Origin: a virus
Reading direction: 5' to 3' (one strand)
DNA: 55,211 nucleotides
IMG/VR virus record: IMGVR_UViG_3300036859_000142
Coordinates: 1 to 55,211 of that record
The position numbers and the translations under genes were made by a program. Positions 46,769 to 55,211 of this stretch are shown here, piece by piece. Every line of letters starts with the position of its first letter. The stretch's first letter is position 1. The notes beneath the pieces are model-generated. The model had not been told where the DNA came from. It saw nothing but the letters and a program-made list of their open reading frames with translations, and did no database searches.

Positions 46769-47022
46769 CCAACTGGCAGCCGATTGAGACAGCGCCGAAG
46801 GATGGGACCGTGCTCCGTCTCAAGCGCGTCTACAACGGTGCCGTCATTGCCGATGGGCGCGGCTATTTCGGCAGCGCGACAATCCACTATGCGATCGAAG
46901 ACGGTGGACCCGCGACATTCCACCTCATCTGGGCTGCTGAGGATGGGCGCCATTTCTTTCCGATGCCCACGCACTGGGCTCCTGTAGCGCCGCAGGAGGA
47001 GGAGCCACGAGTAGAAAAATGA
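46765..47022 (+). CDS. DUF551-like phage protein
   Basis: GTGA start. The opening NWQPIETAPKDGTVLRLKR and the later GYFGSA, HLIWAAEDGRHFFPMPTHW match the DUF551-type pattern WQPIETAPKDGT...W. Common in temperate phages; function unknown. Confidence 0.8.
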   Translation: MTNWQPIETAPKDGTVLRLKRVYNGAVIADGRGYFGSATIHYAIEDGGPATFHLIWAAEDGRHFFPMPTHWAPVAPQEEEPRVEK

Positions 47023-47108
47023 GAAAGACTATGCGCGAAGGTGTACTCCCAAAGTCATTCGCTAAGACTTCCGTACCGCGTCAACGGCTGGAGGTGATTC
47101 GATCATGA
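47019..47108 (+). CDS. Small coupled ORF, 29 aa
   Basis: ATGA overlaps at both ends. The basic product starts MRKTMREGVLPKSFAKTSVP. The 3' part contains the strong ribosome site of the next gene, so it may only serve coupling. Confidence 0.35.
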   Translation: MRKTMREGVLPKSFAKTSVPRQRLEVIRS

Positions 47109-47542
47109 GCAGAAGCGGCTATTCGGACGATTGCGACGACGAGATTCCCATCCAGTTGTATCGTCAGGCTGTTTGTAGGGCCACGAGAGGCTACCGAGGG
47201 CAGCATCTCCTTCGCCAGCTCCTCGCTGCGTTGGATGCGATGCCCTCGAAACGCCTTATCACCAAAGCCATTCGGGACACGTCAGGAGATGTCTGCGCAC
47301 TCGGCGCGCTGGATCCAAATGCGCCAGCCTCTGATGCTGACGATTTAGACGACTGGGAATACTCGCAAAAGCTCGCCAAGCATTTCAATGTGGCTCGTGC
47401 GCTCGCCTCCGAGATCGTCTACATGAACGACGAATACGACGCGTGGCGAACGGACAACGAGACGCCAGAGGAGCGCTGGACGCGCATGCGCGCATGGGTA
47501 GCCAGCCAGATTTTGCCCACCCAGACGCCTGAGACCCCATGA
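47105..47542 (+). CDS. Conserved phage protein (SGYSDD type), 145 aa
   Basis: ATG 47105 after GGAGGTGATTCG. The sequence MSRSGYSDDCDDEIPIQLYR, RGYRGQHLLRQLLAALDAMP and ASEIVYMNDEYDAW, then ETPEERWTRMRAWVASQ is a well-spread phage protein of unknown task in proteobacterial siphophages. ATGA joins the next gene. Confidence 0.8.
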   Translation: MSRSGYSDDCDDEIPIQLYRQAVCRATRGYRGQHLLRQLLAALDAMPSKRLITKAIRDTSGDVCALGALDPNAPASDADDLDDWEYSQKLAKHFNVARALASEIVYMNDEYDAWRTDNETPEERWTRMRAWVASQILPTQTPETP

Positions 47543-47739
47543 ACGCCGAGCGCCTTCCAGATCCGGAACGCTGTAAACGTTGCCCGACATTCGGGTGGGT
47601 CATTGCCAGTCGGAAGCGTCGCGGCTTTCGCTGGCGTCGCCATATATGTCCCAACTGCGGATTGAAATGGAGCTCGTGGCAGTCACGGCTCAACCCGCGG
47701 AATATTCGGATCAGCTCGCGCGGCGGTGCTAGCCGATAG
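47539..47739 (+). CDS. Zinc-ribbon small protein, 66 aa
   Basis: ATGA start. CKRCPTFGWVIASRKRRGFR and CPNCGLKW give two CxxC pairs around an Arg-rich turn. Likely nucleic-acid binding. Confidence 0.6.
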   Translation: MNAERLPDPERCKRCPTFGWVIASRKRRGFRWRRHICPNCGLKWSSWQSRLNPRNIRISSRGGASR

Positions 47740-47829
47740 CACTGTTGCGTTTCCAGCCAAATTAAAGCGCACACTTCCGTTCCAGCCTTCTTCGCCGTGC
47801 ACCGGCGCCACTTCGTTTACCGCAATGTT

Positions 47830-47991
47830 ATGGAAATACAAGTGCGCCTTGCGTTGGACGATGACTTCGTGACGCTCCTGAAGGCGTTATTTGCCCCTCG
47901 TGGGTTGACGGCGGAGGATGAGGATCTGGTGTATCTCAGGCTGAAACAGGCCGTGGAGCGCGTTGAAGCTGTTGCCATGAAACAATTGTGA
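47830..47991 (+). CDS. Hypothetical protein, 53 aa
   Basis: ATG 47830 (MEIQVRLALDDDFVTLLKAL) is a better start than 47797. The protein is helical and ends in VERVEAVAMKQL. It is 9 bases before the next gene. No family recognised. Confidence 0.55.
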   Translation: MEIQVRLALDDDFVTLLKALFAPRGLTAEDEDLVYLRLKQAVERVEAVAMKQL

Positions 47992-48000
47992 GGAGATGAG

Positions 48001-48228
48001 ATGGCCACGAAAGGTGATTTTGACGCACTGGTGACCCGGCTGAATGCAGCCACGAACGTGATCGCGGCCAAGCTCGCGGCGGCTCGCACGGCCCTCGCTG
48101 ACGCGCTGGCCACAGCAGGCGTCCCCGCCGATCAGGAAGCGGCAGCCTTGGCGGACATTGACAACGCGGTGAAAGCGCTCGAGGCCATGGGCGCGGATCC
48201 GGCGGCACCCGTTCCCGATCAGGTCTAA
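48001..48228 (+). CDS. Helical small protein upstream of the fibre cluster
   Basis: ATG 48001 has GAGGAGATG at good spacing. The 75 residues form one Ala-rich coiled helix (DALVTRLNAATNVIAAKLAA, DIDNAVKALEAMG) with a Pro-rich end. Proteins of this form precede fibre genes in many phages and may be chaperones or stalk parts. Confidence 0.65.
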   Translation: MATKGDFDALVTRLNAATNVIAAKLAAARTALADALATAGVPADQEAAALADIDNAVKALEAMGADPAAPVPDQV

Positions 48229-48233
48229 AGGGT

Positions 48234-51062
48234 ATGCGCTGGTTCTGGCTGGCGCTGCTTCTGGTCGCGGCGCCGGCCTCTGCGCAACTCCATACCGGCC
48301 ATTCCGGCCTCGCGCACGGGATCCCGGATCTCTGCGCAGCGGATGCAGTGGCGTTGATCGTCCCGGCTGGACAATCGCGCGTGTTCTCTGGTGTCCAGTC
48401 TATATCTTGTCTCGGCATTCACGGAACCGCGACGCTGGATGGCACCGCGCGGCTGTTGGTCACGACGATCCTGATCTATGACGATGGATCGTTGACTGTG
48501 CAGGACGGCGCGCAGATCACCTATCGGAACACCCCTCTCAATACCACCCTCGATCCAGAACAGTACGGCAATGGTCTGATCGGGCTTGGGCGGTTGCGGG
48601 TCCTCGGGGCTCCCGTTGCGCCGTTCGTGCGCCTCACGGCGGATGTGGAGGCTGGGGCGACCGTCCTTCGGCTTTCCGTCCAAGGCAACTGGCGTGTCGG
48701 GCATCGCCTCTGGATCCCAGACACGCATCAGACCGTAGCGAGTGATCTGCTTCCAGGCTTCCCTGATACAAACGTGGCCGCCCGGCGAATCGATCAAGGC
48801 GAAGTCTGCACGCTGGCCGCAATCACAACCACAACTGTCACGTGTGCGCAGCCGCTGCAGTTCGCCCACCTGGGCGCGCATAGTCCGGCCATGAATGGAC
48901 GGCCGGCGATCGATCTCTACCCGCACGTCGCGAACCTGACGCGCGGGATCGTGTTCCGGTCGGAGAACCCGTTAGGCGTACGCGCCCATTCCCTCTTCAG
49001 TCAACGGGCTGACGTTCAGATCCGAGGCGCGGCCTTTGTCGACATGGGCCGGACGCTCGGCATCCGGTTGGACGACACCACGTTCAACTCAGACGGACTC
49101 GTCGCGCATGTGGGCCGCAACCAACGTGCGCGGTATCCGGTCCATTTCCATCACGTCTTCGGCCCGGTGACTACGCCCGATCCCTATCAATTCATCATCG
49201 CCGACAGCGTCATCGAGCACGGGCAGAAGTGGGGGATCGCCATTCATAACAGCTCGTGGGGCCTCGTGCAGGAGAACATCGTTGTCGATGCGAGTGGCGC
49301 GGGCATTCTCACCGAAGATGGCAACGAAACAGAGAATACGTTCGACCGAAATTTCGTCTCGAGCGTAGAGAACCGGGCGGGGAGCGAAGAGTTCTCGCCG
49401 TTGTTTACCTACGACGTGGACGCCACTGGCGGCACGGCGGTGCGCGGAACCGCCTTTTGGTTCAAAGCCATGAACCAGCGGGTAACGAACAACATCGCAT
49501 ACGCGTCGCGGTCGTGTTATGCCTGGTACACCGGCAATTCGGAAGGCGAACCCACCGATCCTCAGGCGACGTCCCACCCACAACGAATTCCCCGGTTCAG
49601 AGGCGCGGATACCACGGTCGACGCGAACATCCGCATGGAGCCGAACTTCCTGCGCCCCATGCTGCCGATTGACGGCAACGAATGCGCGAGTGCCAGCCAT
49701 TTCGGCATAGAAGCCTGGTGGACGCAGGCCGGATTGGAAGGGCTGCGTCCGGACGTCACCTTCCACAACCTGCCGATCACGAACTCCACCTTCTGGCACA
49801 TCGGCGGCGTCGACAGCACAGGACAGTCGCAGGGCGGCGCGATCTCAGTCCATTACGCGGACGCGGTCGTCGACGGCGTGACGGCGGTCAACGAGGGCGG
49901 GGTCGGGCTCGCCATCGTGGCGGTGAACGATGGCGGCGGCATGGGGCTCGGCAACGGCTACGGGACGGTCAGGAACGCGGACATGCGCGGCTTCGACGGG
50001 ACGTTCCAGCACGGCGGGCAGCTCGCGCTGCCGGCGCACTGGCGCTTCACCAACTCATTCTTTCAGAACCGCGTTGGGATCGACCTGACCAACGTTGGTG
50101 AGCAAGCCAGCATCGATCACACGCTCGACGCGAACGGGAACTGGTCGCAGATCAGCACCGTCGATCTCGAGAACGTGATCTTCACGGCGTATCCCGGCGC
50201 TGCCCTGAACGCTATCCGCACGCGCTACGTCCCAGGCACGAGTCGCGGGTTCGAGGGACGGCGGCGCATCCGCATCAATGTCAAGGGACATCAAGGCAAA
50301 GCGGGGGATGACTTCCGGGTCTACTTCACGGGCCAAGCGGCAAGCGCGCCAGCGCCTGGGCCAAATGACAACCCCAGCGCCGATCCGTATTCGTTTGGGT
50401 GCCCAGAACCGCTGACCAATCAGGCGTGTTTCGACAAGTACAAGATTGCGACGCTGATGCAAGTCGCACCCGCCACGGCCACGTTGCGGCCGGAGATCGT
50501 GGGGCTGATCGGGCCGATCCCCTCTGACGAGATTCAACCGTTGCCCGCGCCTGGAGTGCCGCCGGCGCCGCCAGCGTCGGTGATTGAATGCGTGGAATGT
50601 GTTTCAAGCGTGACGCTCGGCGTGACTGTCTGGACCCTGGGCGCTGCCCATCCTGCCGGCTGGCGCATGGTACTGAGAAATGGCGTGGACACTGGCGCAG
50701 CTGGTCTCGGCTTCATTCTCGCGATCGACGGATTTCTCTACCTCTATACGGCACAAGGGAACTGGTATCGGTGGGAGCCGGCGGGCAGTTTCTGGAATGG
50801 GCCTGGCTTTCTGAAGCCCACACCAGCAACGCCAGTTCCTACGCCAACAACAAAGACGTGCCGCTATGTGGCGCCGGGATCAACAACTGAACAACAGCTC
50901 CCGGTCGGCACTGCGATTAGCGGGATCAATCAGATCGCGACGCAGGCGATCCGCTGGCCGTTGCTGCTGAGCTGGTGGTGGCAGATTGAGGCGGTACCGC
51001 GTGCATCGGCCGGTACACCCACGGCGATCGACATCACGATCACCTGTCAGGGGCCACCATGA
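48234..51062 (+). CDS. Exported G8-domain/CEMIP-like beta-helix protein
   Basis: ATG 48234. The 942-residue protein begins with a Sec signal peptide (MRWFWLALLLVAAPASAQ). A G8-like domain follows (VALIVPAGQSRVFSG, LGIHGTATLDG, DDGSLTVQDGAQI), then LRLSVQGNWRVGHRLWIPDT and RYPVHFHHVFG, which match the VGDxI and RYPIHFH motifs of CEMIP/TMEM2-type proteins, whose animal members act in hyaluronan breakdown. A right-handed beta-helix continues to about residue 700, then a Pro-rich linker and a small C-terminal domain. It could be a secreted or tail-bound glycan depolymerase. Export signals are unusual on phage virion proteins. Confidence 0.75.
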   Translation: MRWFWLALLLVAAPASAQLHTGHSGLAHGIPDLCAADAVALIVPAGQSRVFSGVQSISCLGIHGTATLDGTARLLVTTILIYDDGSLTVQDGAQITYRNTPLNTTLDPEQYGNGLIGLGRLRVLGAPVAPFVRLTADVEAGATVLRLSVQGNWRVGHRLWIPDTHQTVASDLLPGFPDTNVAARRIDQGEVCTLAAITTTTVTCAQPLQFAHLGAHSPAMNGRPAIDLYPHVANLTRGIVFRSENPLGVRAHSLFSQRADVQIRGAAFVDMGRTLGIRLDDTTFNSDGLVAHVGRNQRARYPVHFHHVFGPVTTPDPYQFIIADSVIEHGQKWGIAIHNSSWGLVQENIVVDASGAGILTEDGNETENTFDRNFVSSVENRAGSEEFSPLFTYDVDATGGTAVRGTAFWFKAMNQRVTNNIAYASRSCYAWYTGNSEGEPTDPQATSHPQRIPRFRGADTTVDANIRMEPNFLRPMLPIDGNECASASHFGIEAWWTQAGLEGLRPDVTFHNLPITNSTFWHIGGVDSTGQSQGGAISVHYADAVVDGVTAVNEGGVGLAIVAVNDGGGMGLGNGYGTVRNADMRGFDGTFQHGGQLALPAHWRFTNSFFQNRVGIDLTNVGEQASIDHTLDANGNWSQISTVDLENVIFTAYPGAALNAIRTRYVPGTSRGFEGRRRIRINVKGHQGKAGDDFRVYFTGQAASAPAPGPNDNPSADPYSFGCPEPLTNQACFDKYKIATLMQVAPATATLRPEIVGLIGPIPSDEIQPLPAPGVPPAPPASVIECVECVSSVTLGVTVWTLGAAHPAGWRMVLRNGVDTGAAGLGFILAIDGFLYLYTAQGNWYRWEPAGSFWNGPGFLKPTPATPVPTPTTKTCRYVAPGSTTEQQLPVGTAISGINQIATQAIRWPLLLSWWWQIEAVPRASAGTPTAIDITITCQGPP

Positions 51063-52993
51063 CGCGTGTAGCGCTTCTGCTGGCGTGTCTTCTGTTCGCC
51101 GTCACGGCGAACGCGCAAACCGTAGTGACGCGCACCTCTCGCCTCCATTGGACGCAAGCGGCGGCCTCGTTGGAGTTGGCGCAGGCTTTTGAGTACCGGG
51201 CGTATGTCGACGGGGTGACGCTCTGGATTCTGCAGGCGACGTGCATGGGGAGTGTCTCGCCATTTGACTGCACGGCGCCGATCCAGCCGTTATCGGTTGG
51301 GATCCATGCGATCGAATTAGCTGCCGTGGATCTTGCGGAAGGTCCACGGACCGCGCCCTTCTCTGTGGAGGTCCAAGCGGCGCCGGCGGCCCCTGGGAAC
51401 TTGGGGATCGTGGGCGAAGCGCCGCCAAATCCAGATCCACCGCCGGTCAACGCTGGACAAGTCTGCACGCCCTCTTATACGGCGCCGATAGGTATTCCCT
51501 GTCCCTCGTTCGGGATGACGGAGGTAACCGACGACGTCACGTTTACGCATTGGGTCGACAACTCGGGCACCTGTTCCGACAGTGGCGGCCGTGCCGGTAC
51601 GCCTGCCGATCCGCGCTGCACCATTCCCACGACGTTTCCGGCTGGGAGCATTGTTCAAATCCGCGGTACGCTCTATAACAACGCCGGGGCGAATAAGACC
51701 TGGACCTGCCAAGGCACGGTATCGGAGCCGGTCTTTGTGCATGGACCAAGTACGGGCACGAAGCCGGAAGTCTTCAACACGGGCCGCATCACGCTCACTG
51801 GGAGCTACTGCATCATCGAGTATCTCAATTTCAACAAAGGCCGCTTCATTGGCAATCTCGTGAGCGATAACCATCTCGTGATCCGACATACCGACGTCCA
51901 CGATCAGCTCCTTGGTGGCTGTGTCGCGATGATCGGATCGGATCTGGTGGTCTGGGACAACCATCTGCATCATTGTCAGGGGAACGATAAGCACGGCGTC
52001 AACTTCGGATTGGGGTCGGTGCGTGTGTGGGTGCTCGACAACCACATTCACCACAACGGCGGAGACGGCGTTCAGTTTCTGCATAACGGATCCGCGAATC
52101 CGCCCCAGTTCGCCTACGTCGGCCGCAACATCTTCCACAGTGACCGCGAGAACTGCATTGACATCAAGTGGGCCAGGCACGTCGTCATTTCGCAGAACAC
52201 GTGTTACGCCTATCGTGGGGCTCCACCAGATGTGGGGTTTACGTTTGACGACGGGACGACAGGCAGCGGCACGATCTACACCAGCGGATCGGATGGCACC
52301 GCGATCGCGATTGGAAGTGATGGTGGGCCGACTGATGCGTGGGTGATCTACAACACGGTCTATGACGCGGAGATCGGGATTCGCCACGAAGAATCATGCC
52401 TCACGGCGGGGTGCAGCGAGAGTACGGCTCCGCTCTATATCGTTGGGAATGTGGTCTATGACGCGCTGAGCGATTGCTTTGCCGCTGAAAAGGTCAACGG
52501 CAATGGGTATTTTCTCTATAACACGTGCGATGACGCCGCGCGGGATGGGTTTCACTGGAATTTCGGCGCTCCGAAGGAGTTGCATTTCGAGAACAACATT
52601 TTTTCCAACGTCGCCGGCAAGTCGTTAAACGTGCCCTCGGCTGGTCTGCACGCCAATTCGACGGCGGCCAACAACCTATTTTTCCCAAGCCCGGCCACGC
52701 TCACCTGGGGCAGTAAAGACACGGTTGCGCTCACCACTGACGATCTCGCGCTCTTCCCAGGCGGCCCGAATAATCACATCGGCGATCCGCGCTATGTCAA
52801 TGCGCCGCAGCATGACTATGGGATCGGCCAAGGCAGTGCGGCGATCGATGTGGCGACAGAGACGCTCGCCACACTCAACGTGCTGTTTCAAACGACATAT
52901 GGGGTGGGTGTAACCATCCTGCTGGACCATGCGGGACACGTGCGGCCCCAAGGCGCGGCCTTTGACATCGGCGCCTTTGAAGGGGCTCCCTAA
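51059..52993 (+). CDS. Exported right-handed beta-helix protein
   Basis: ATGA overlap start. The 644 residues start with a signal peptide (TRVALLLACLLFAVTANAQ), then an Ig/Fn3-like domain (about 20-115), a Pro linker, and a beta-helix with repeated turns such as GSYCIIEYLNFNKG, HLVIRHTDVHDQ, VRVWVLDNHIHHNGGDGVQF and WVIYNTVYDAEIGI. Many Cys residues suit an oxidising compartment. The fold is that of pectate-lyase-like enzymes and tailspikes. It abuts the next gene by TAATG. Confidence 0.75.
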   Translation: MTRVALLLACLLFAVTANAQTVVTRTSRLHWTQAAASLELAQAFEYRAYVDGVTLWILQATCMGSVSPFDCTAPIQPLSVGIHAIELAAVDLAEGPRTAPFSVEVQAAPAAPGNLGIVGEAPPNPDPPPVNAGQVCTPSYTAPIGIPCPSFGMTEVTDDVTFTHWVDNSGTCSDSGGRAGTPADPRCTIPTTFPAGSIVQIRGTLYNNAGANKTWTCQGTVSEPVFVHGPSTGTKPEVFNTGRITLTGSYCIIEYLNFNKGRFIGNLVSDNHLVIRHTDVHDQLLGGCVAMIGSDLVVWDNHLHHCQGNDKHGVNFGLGSVRVWVLDNHIHHNGGDGVQFLHNGSANPPQFAYVGRNIFHSDRENCIDIKWARHVVISQNTCYAYRGAPPDVGFTFDDGTTGSGTIYTSGSDGTAIAIGSDGGPTDAWVIYNTVYDAEIGIRHEESCLTAGCSESTAPLYIVGNVVYDALSDCFAAEKVNGNGYFLYNTCDDAARDGFHWNFGAPKELHFENNIFSNVAGKSLNVPSAGLHANSTAANNLFFPSPATLTWGSKDTVALTTDDLALFPGGPNNHIGDPRYVNAPQHDYGIGQGSAAIDVATETLATLNVLFQTTYGVGVTILLDHAGHVRPQGAAFDIGAFEGAP

Positions 52994-54135
52994 TGGCGCT
53001 TCAGGTGGTTGCAAATCGGTATGGGTGGGCGCTTGGTCCGTGGCCGAGTCGATCGTGGGTGCATCCCACCGTCACGACGCGGATCATGGATGCGGCTGGA
53101 GAATCGGTCTTCGGCATCGGGCAAATCATGTTGTCGACCGGGCCAGGGACATCGAAAGTTATTTCTCCAGGCGGCGGCGGGAAGCTGTATTGGCGCGCTG
53201 TGTCTGCGACCTTTGCCAACGCTGGGACGAACCTCCGGATTGGTGTGCAGGATCTGTCTGTTGGCCTTGAAGACGGCACCTTCGACGTATATGCGGATCT
53301 CGTCGGCGGCACCGACACCTTGACGGCTGGCGTGATGGGCACGGCGATGGAAACCGGGACCAAGACGATCGCGCATGGGGATTATGTGGCGATCGGGATG
53401 GAGATGACCACGCGGGCCGGTGCGGACACGGTCAGTATTCGCAACTACAGTTCTTCAGCGGACGCGCTGAATACCTACTGCAGTATTGATACCGGTGCAG
53501 GACCGACGCGCCAAGTTGGTCTACCTATGTTCACGTTGCAGTTCGATGATGGCACGATTGGATGGCTGGTTGGGGCTCCGCCGGTCTTTGTTGAGGTGGG
53601 GACGACGTTTGGGAATGCCTCAACACCAGATGAATATGCCCTACTGTGGCAGCAGCCATTTCCAGCCAAGGCGGTCGGGATCGTCGCGATTCTCGATAAC
53701 GTGATCACCACCGACACCTTCGACTTGGTGTTGTATTCCGATCCGCTTGGGACACCGATCGCTGAAAAGACCGTGACGATTGATCCAAATGTCATCGTCG
53801 ATACAACTGGCGACGGGGGCGTAACAGGGTTGTTCACCAGCGCCTTTGATTTAGTCAAAAACACAACGTACGGCGTCGCTGTGAAAACGACATCGGCTGG
53901 CACGATCACGTTGTCACGGATGCAGTTTGGCACCGGCAATGGTGTCTTGCGTGGCCCCACGAGCCTAGGCACGAACTGGTCTGAAGGGACGCGATCGGAT
54001 GTGACGGGCGCATTTGCCTCAAGCACCGAGAATTTGCCACTGATCGGCGTGTTGCTGGATGCCTTTGATGATGCGGTGAGCGCCAGTGGTGGCCTATTGA
54101 CTCATCCCGGCATGGCCGGCGGAATGAGAGCCTAA
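52993..54135 (+). CDS. Tail-associated beta-structured protein, 380 aa
   Basis: TAATG start. The protein is rich in beta strands and Gly/Thr (VHPTVTTRIMDAAGESVFGI, LYWRAVSATFANAGTNLRIG, DYVAIGMEMTTRAGADTVSI) and ends in a short Gly-rich tail. Several phages carry a like-built protein beside fibre genes; the role may be in host or glycan contact. No specific family claimed. Confidence 0.55.
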   Translation: MALQVVANRYGWALGPWPSRSWVHPTVTTRIMDAAGESVFGIGQIMLSTGPGTSKVISPGGGGKLYWRAVSATFANAGTNLRIGVQDLSVGLEDGTFDVYADLVGGTDTLTAGVMGTAMETGTKTIAHGDYVAIGMEMTTRAGADTVSIRNYSSSADALNTYCSIDTGAGPTRQVGLPMFTLQFDDGTIGWLVGAPPVFVEVGTTFGNASTPDEYALLWQQPFPAKAVGIVAILDNVITTDTFDLVLYSDPLGTPIAEKTVTIDPNVIVDTTGDGGVTGLFTSAFDLVKNTTYGVAVKTTSAGTITLSRMQFGTGNGVLRGPTSLGTNWSEGTRSDVTGAFASSTENLPLIGVLLDAFDDAVSASGGLLTHPGMAGGMRA

Positions 54136-54139
54136 ACTT

Positions 54140-55211
54140 ATGCAACGTCCAATCACACGCGGTGCGGCGGCTGGGGCTGGGCTCATCTTCCATATCTTCG
54201 CGCAAGATTCTGCGTCGACGGTTGGTGCTGGGAAAGCGAGTGTGGCGTTCGGCTCGTGGACCTGTCGGTATATCCGAAACGGCGAAGCCATCTCTGGCGC
54301 GATCACGCCTGAAGACATCACGACGATCGGCACCTATGGTGCGCCAACCGCCAACACGAACATCCGGATCAAAGCCGTCGACAATACCAACATGATTGGC
54401 GTGTACGAAGTCCATATTCATTTGGATTGGGTGAACGTCACAAACACCTGTCAGAGCCTCACGATTTATCTGACAGCGTCAGGCGTGGCAGTTTTGCCGG
54501 TGCAGATTCCGCTCGAAGGCTTCAATCGGCAAGACACGGTACGCGCAGGATTGACGGCGCTTCCGAATGCGGCAGCCGAAGCGACAGGCGGCCTCTACAC
54601 ACGCGGATCAGGGGCAGGACAGATCAACCAGCAAGCGAATGGACAGATCGACAGCAATTTGGAACGCTGGATTAATGTGGCGCCTCTGGCGCTCAGTGCT
54701 CAGCGCGTGCAAGTGCTGGTAGGCGCGATCACCAACGGCGTGATCGTCGCAGCGACATTCGCGGCGAATGCCCTTGACGCCGTATGGTCAACGGCGACTC
54801 GTATTCTGACCGCCGGCACGAACATCGCCCTCGCCAAAGGCACCGGCGTGACCGGATTCAACGATCTGAGCGCCGCCCAAGTAAATGCGGAGGCGGATAC
54901 GGCCTTGTCCGATGTCGGTGTCACGACGACGGTCACAGGGCGCATCGACGCGGCGATCTCTAGTCGCTTAGCGACAGCAGGCTATACCGCGCCTCCAAGC
55001 GCCGCCGACAATGCCGATGCGGTCTGGAATGAAGCGATTGCGGATCATCTAGGCGCAGGATCGACCGGCGCCGCACTCAATGCCGCGGGATCCGCCGGTG
55101 ATCCCTGGACCACGCCTCTACCCGGGGCGTACGGAGCAGGTACGGCAGGAAAGATCATTGGTGACAACGTGAACGCCACGATCAGCAGTCGCGCCTCACA
55201 AGTCTCCGTCG
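54140..55211 (+). CDS. Tail stalk/fibre protein, N-terminal part (continues at base 1)
   Basis: ATG 54140. N-terminal beta domain (GLIFHIFAQDSASTVGAGKA, VYEVHIHLDWVNVTNTCQSL, VLPVQIPLEGFNRQDTVRAG) then a stalk of Ala/Asp-rich helical repeats with SAADNADAVWNEAIADHLGA and GSTGAALNAAGSAGDPW, motifs often seen in siphophage fibres. The frame continues across the joint to base 492. Adjacent proteins and composition place it at the tail tip. Confidence 0.8.
   Translation, partial: MQRPITRGAAAGAGLIFHIFAQDSASTVGAGKASVAFGSWTCRYIRNGEAISGAITPEDITTIGTYGAPTANTNIRIKAVDNTNMIGVYEVHIHLDWVNVTNTCQSLTIYLTASGVAVLPVQIPLEGFNRQDTVRAGLTALPNAAAEATGGLYTRGSGAGQINQQANGQIDSNLERWINVAPLALSAQRVQVLVGAITNGVIVAATFAANALDAVWSTATRILTAGTNIALAKGTGVTGFNDLSAAQVNAEADTALSDVGVTTTVTGRIDAAISSRLATAGYTAPPSAADNADAVWNEAIADHLGAGSTGAALNAAGSAGDPWTTPLPGAYGAGTAGKIIGDNVNATISSRASQVSV
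55085..55211. repeat. Terminal direct repeat, second copy
   Basis: Exact copy of bases 1-127. Base 55085 corresponds to base 1, and the coding frame entering it matches the frame at the start of the window. Confidence 0.95.

Noticed and set aside
51317-52387. 356-codon minus-strand frame opposite the second beta-helix gene
   Set aside because: Shadow of a gene with a good signal peptide and coupling; composition is biased (Val/Arg/Asp) as in antisense frames.
1-55211. CRISPR array
   Set aside because: No regularly spaced repeats of 20-40 bases were seen. The repeats found are gene-level, mini-leader or terminal.

Overview
This window is one complete, circularly permuted tailed-phage genome of siphovirus type. 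Bases 1-127 recur exactly as bases 55085-55211, so the contig closes into a circle of 55,084 bp. A stalk or fibre gene runs in frame across the joint. Structural genes are HK97-like: HNH nuclease, P27-family small terminase, large terminase, portal, HK97-fold capsid, gp6 and gp10-like connectors, tail tube, frameshifted tail chaperone, tape measure. The DNA is GC-rich. Lipobox and Sec signal peptides, and the accessory gene types, suggest a Gram-negative host such as a soil or freshwater proteobacterium or acidobacterium; this is inference. A CI-like and a Cro-like gene make it temperate-like, but no integrase or partition gene is recognisable.

Layout. 54.1 kb across the joint to 1.4 kb: fibre and baseplate-like genes. 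1.4-4.1 kb: packaging genes, with the large terminase split into ATPase and nuclease ORFs. 4.2-7.4 kb: a single 1043-codon ORF joining an AAA+ ATPase, a prohead protease and the major capsid protein. 7.5-11.1 kb: HNH nuclease, portal, collagen-like protein, connector. 11.1-14.1 kb: a sugar or glycosyltransferase cassette inside the head-tail operon. 14.1-25.6 kb: connectors, tail tube, chaperone with a -1 slippery site, tape measure, tail tip and hub. 25.6-28.3 kb: small membrane proteins (probable lysis/holin genes, no recognisable endolysin) and a propeller-like protein. 28.4-29.1 kb: a leftward three-gene operon with a lipoprotein. 29.4-30.3 kb: the CI/Cro switch. 30.3-39.97 kb: a tightly overlapped early operon with ERF annealing protein, YqaJ exonuclease, HNH proteins, N6-adenine methyltransferase and a PD-(D/E)XK nuclease. 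40.0-43.8 kb: foreign DNA with two IS1595-family transposases; one element carries a cytosine-C5 methyltransferase and has landed inside a NYN-domain RNase gene. 44.1-48.2 kb: more small early or middle genes. 48.2-54.1 kb: two exported beta-helix proteins and tail-associated proteins.

Genes are mostly coupled by ATGA, GTGA or TAATG overlaps, and these overlaps decided many starts. The few true intergenic gaps hold structured sequence: a pair of related three-way-junction RNA candidates after the capsid gene and before the tail tube gene, a tRNA-like structured block at 38.7 kb, a promoter-plus-terminator unit at 43.9 kb, and a CCA-ended tRNA/tmRNA-like 3' end at 43.78 kb.

The most interesting observations are the ATPase-protease-capsid polyprotein with a probable internal start for the capsid, the paired RNA elements, the split terminase, the exported CEMIP-like beta-helix proteins, and the methyltransferase-bearing insertion.
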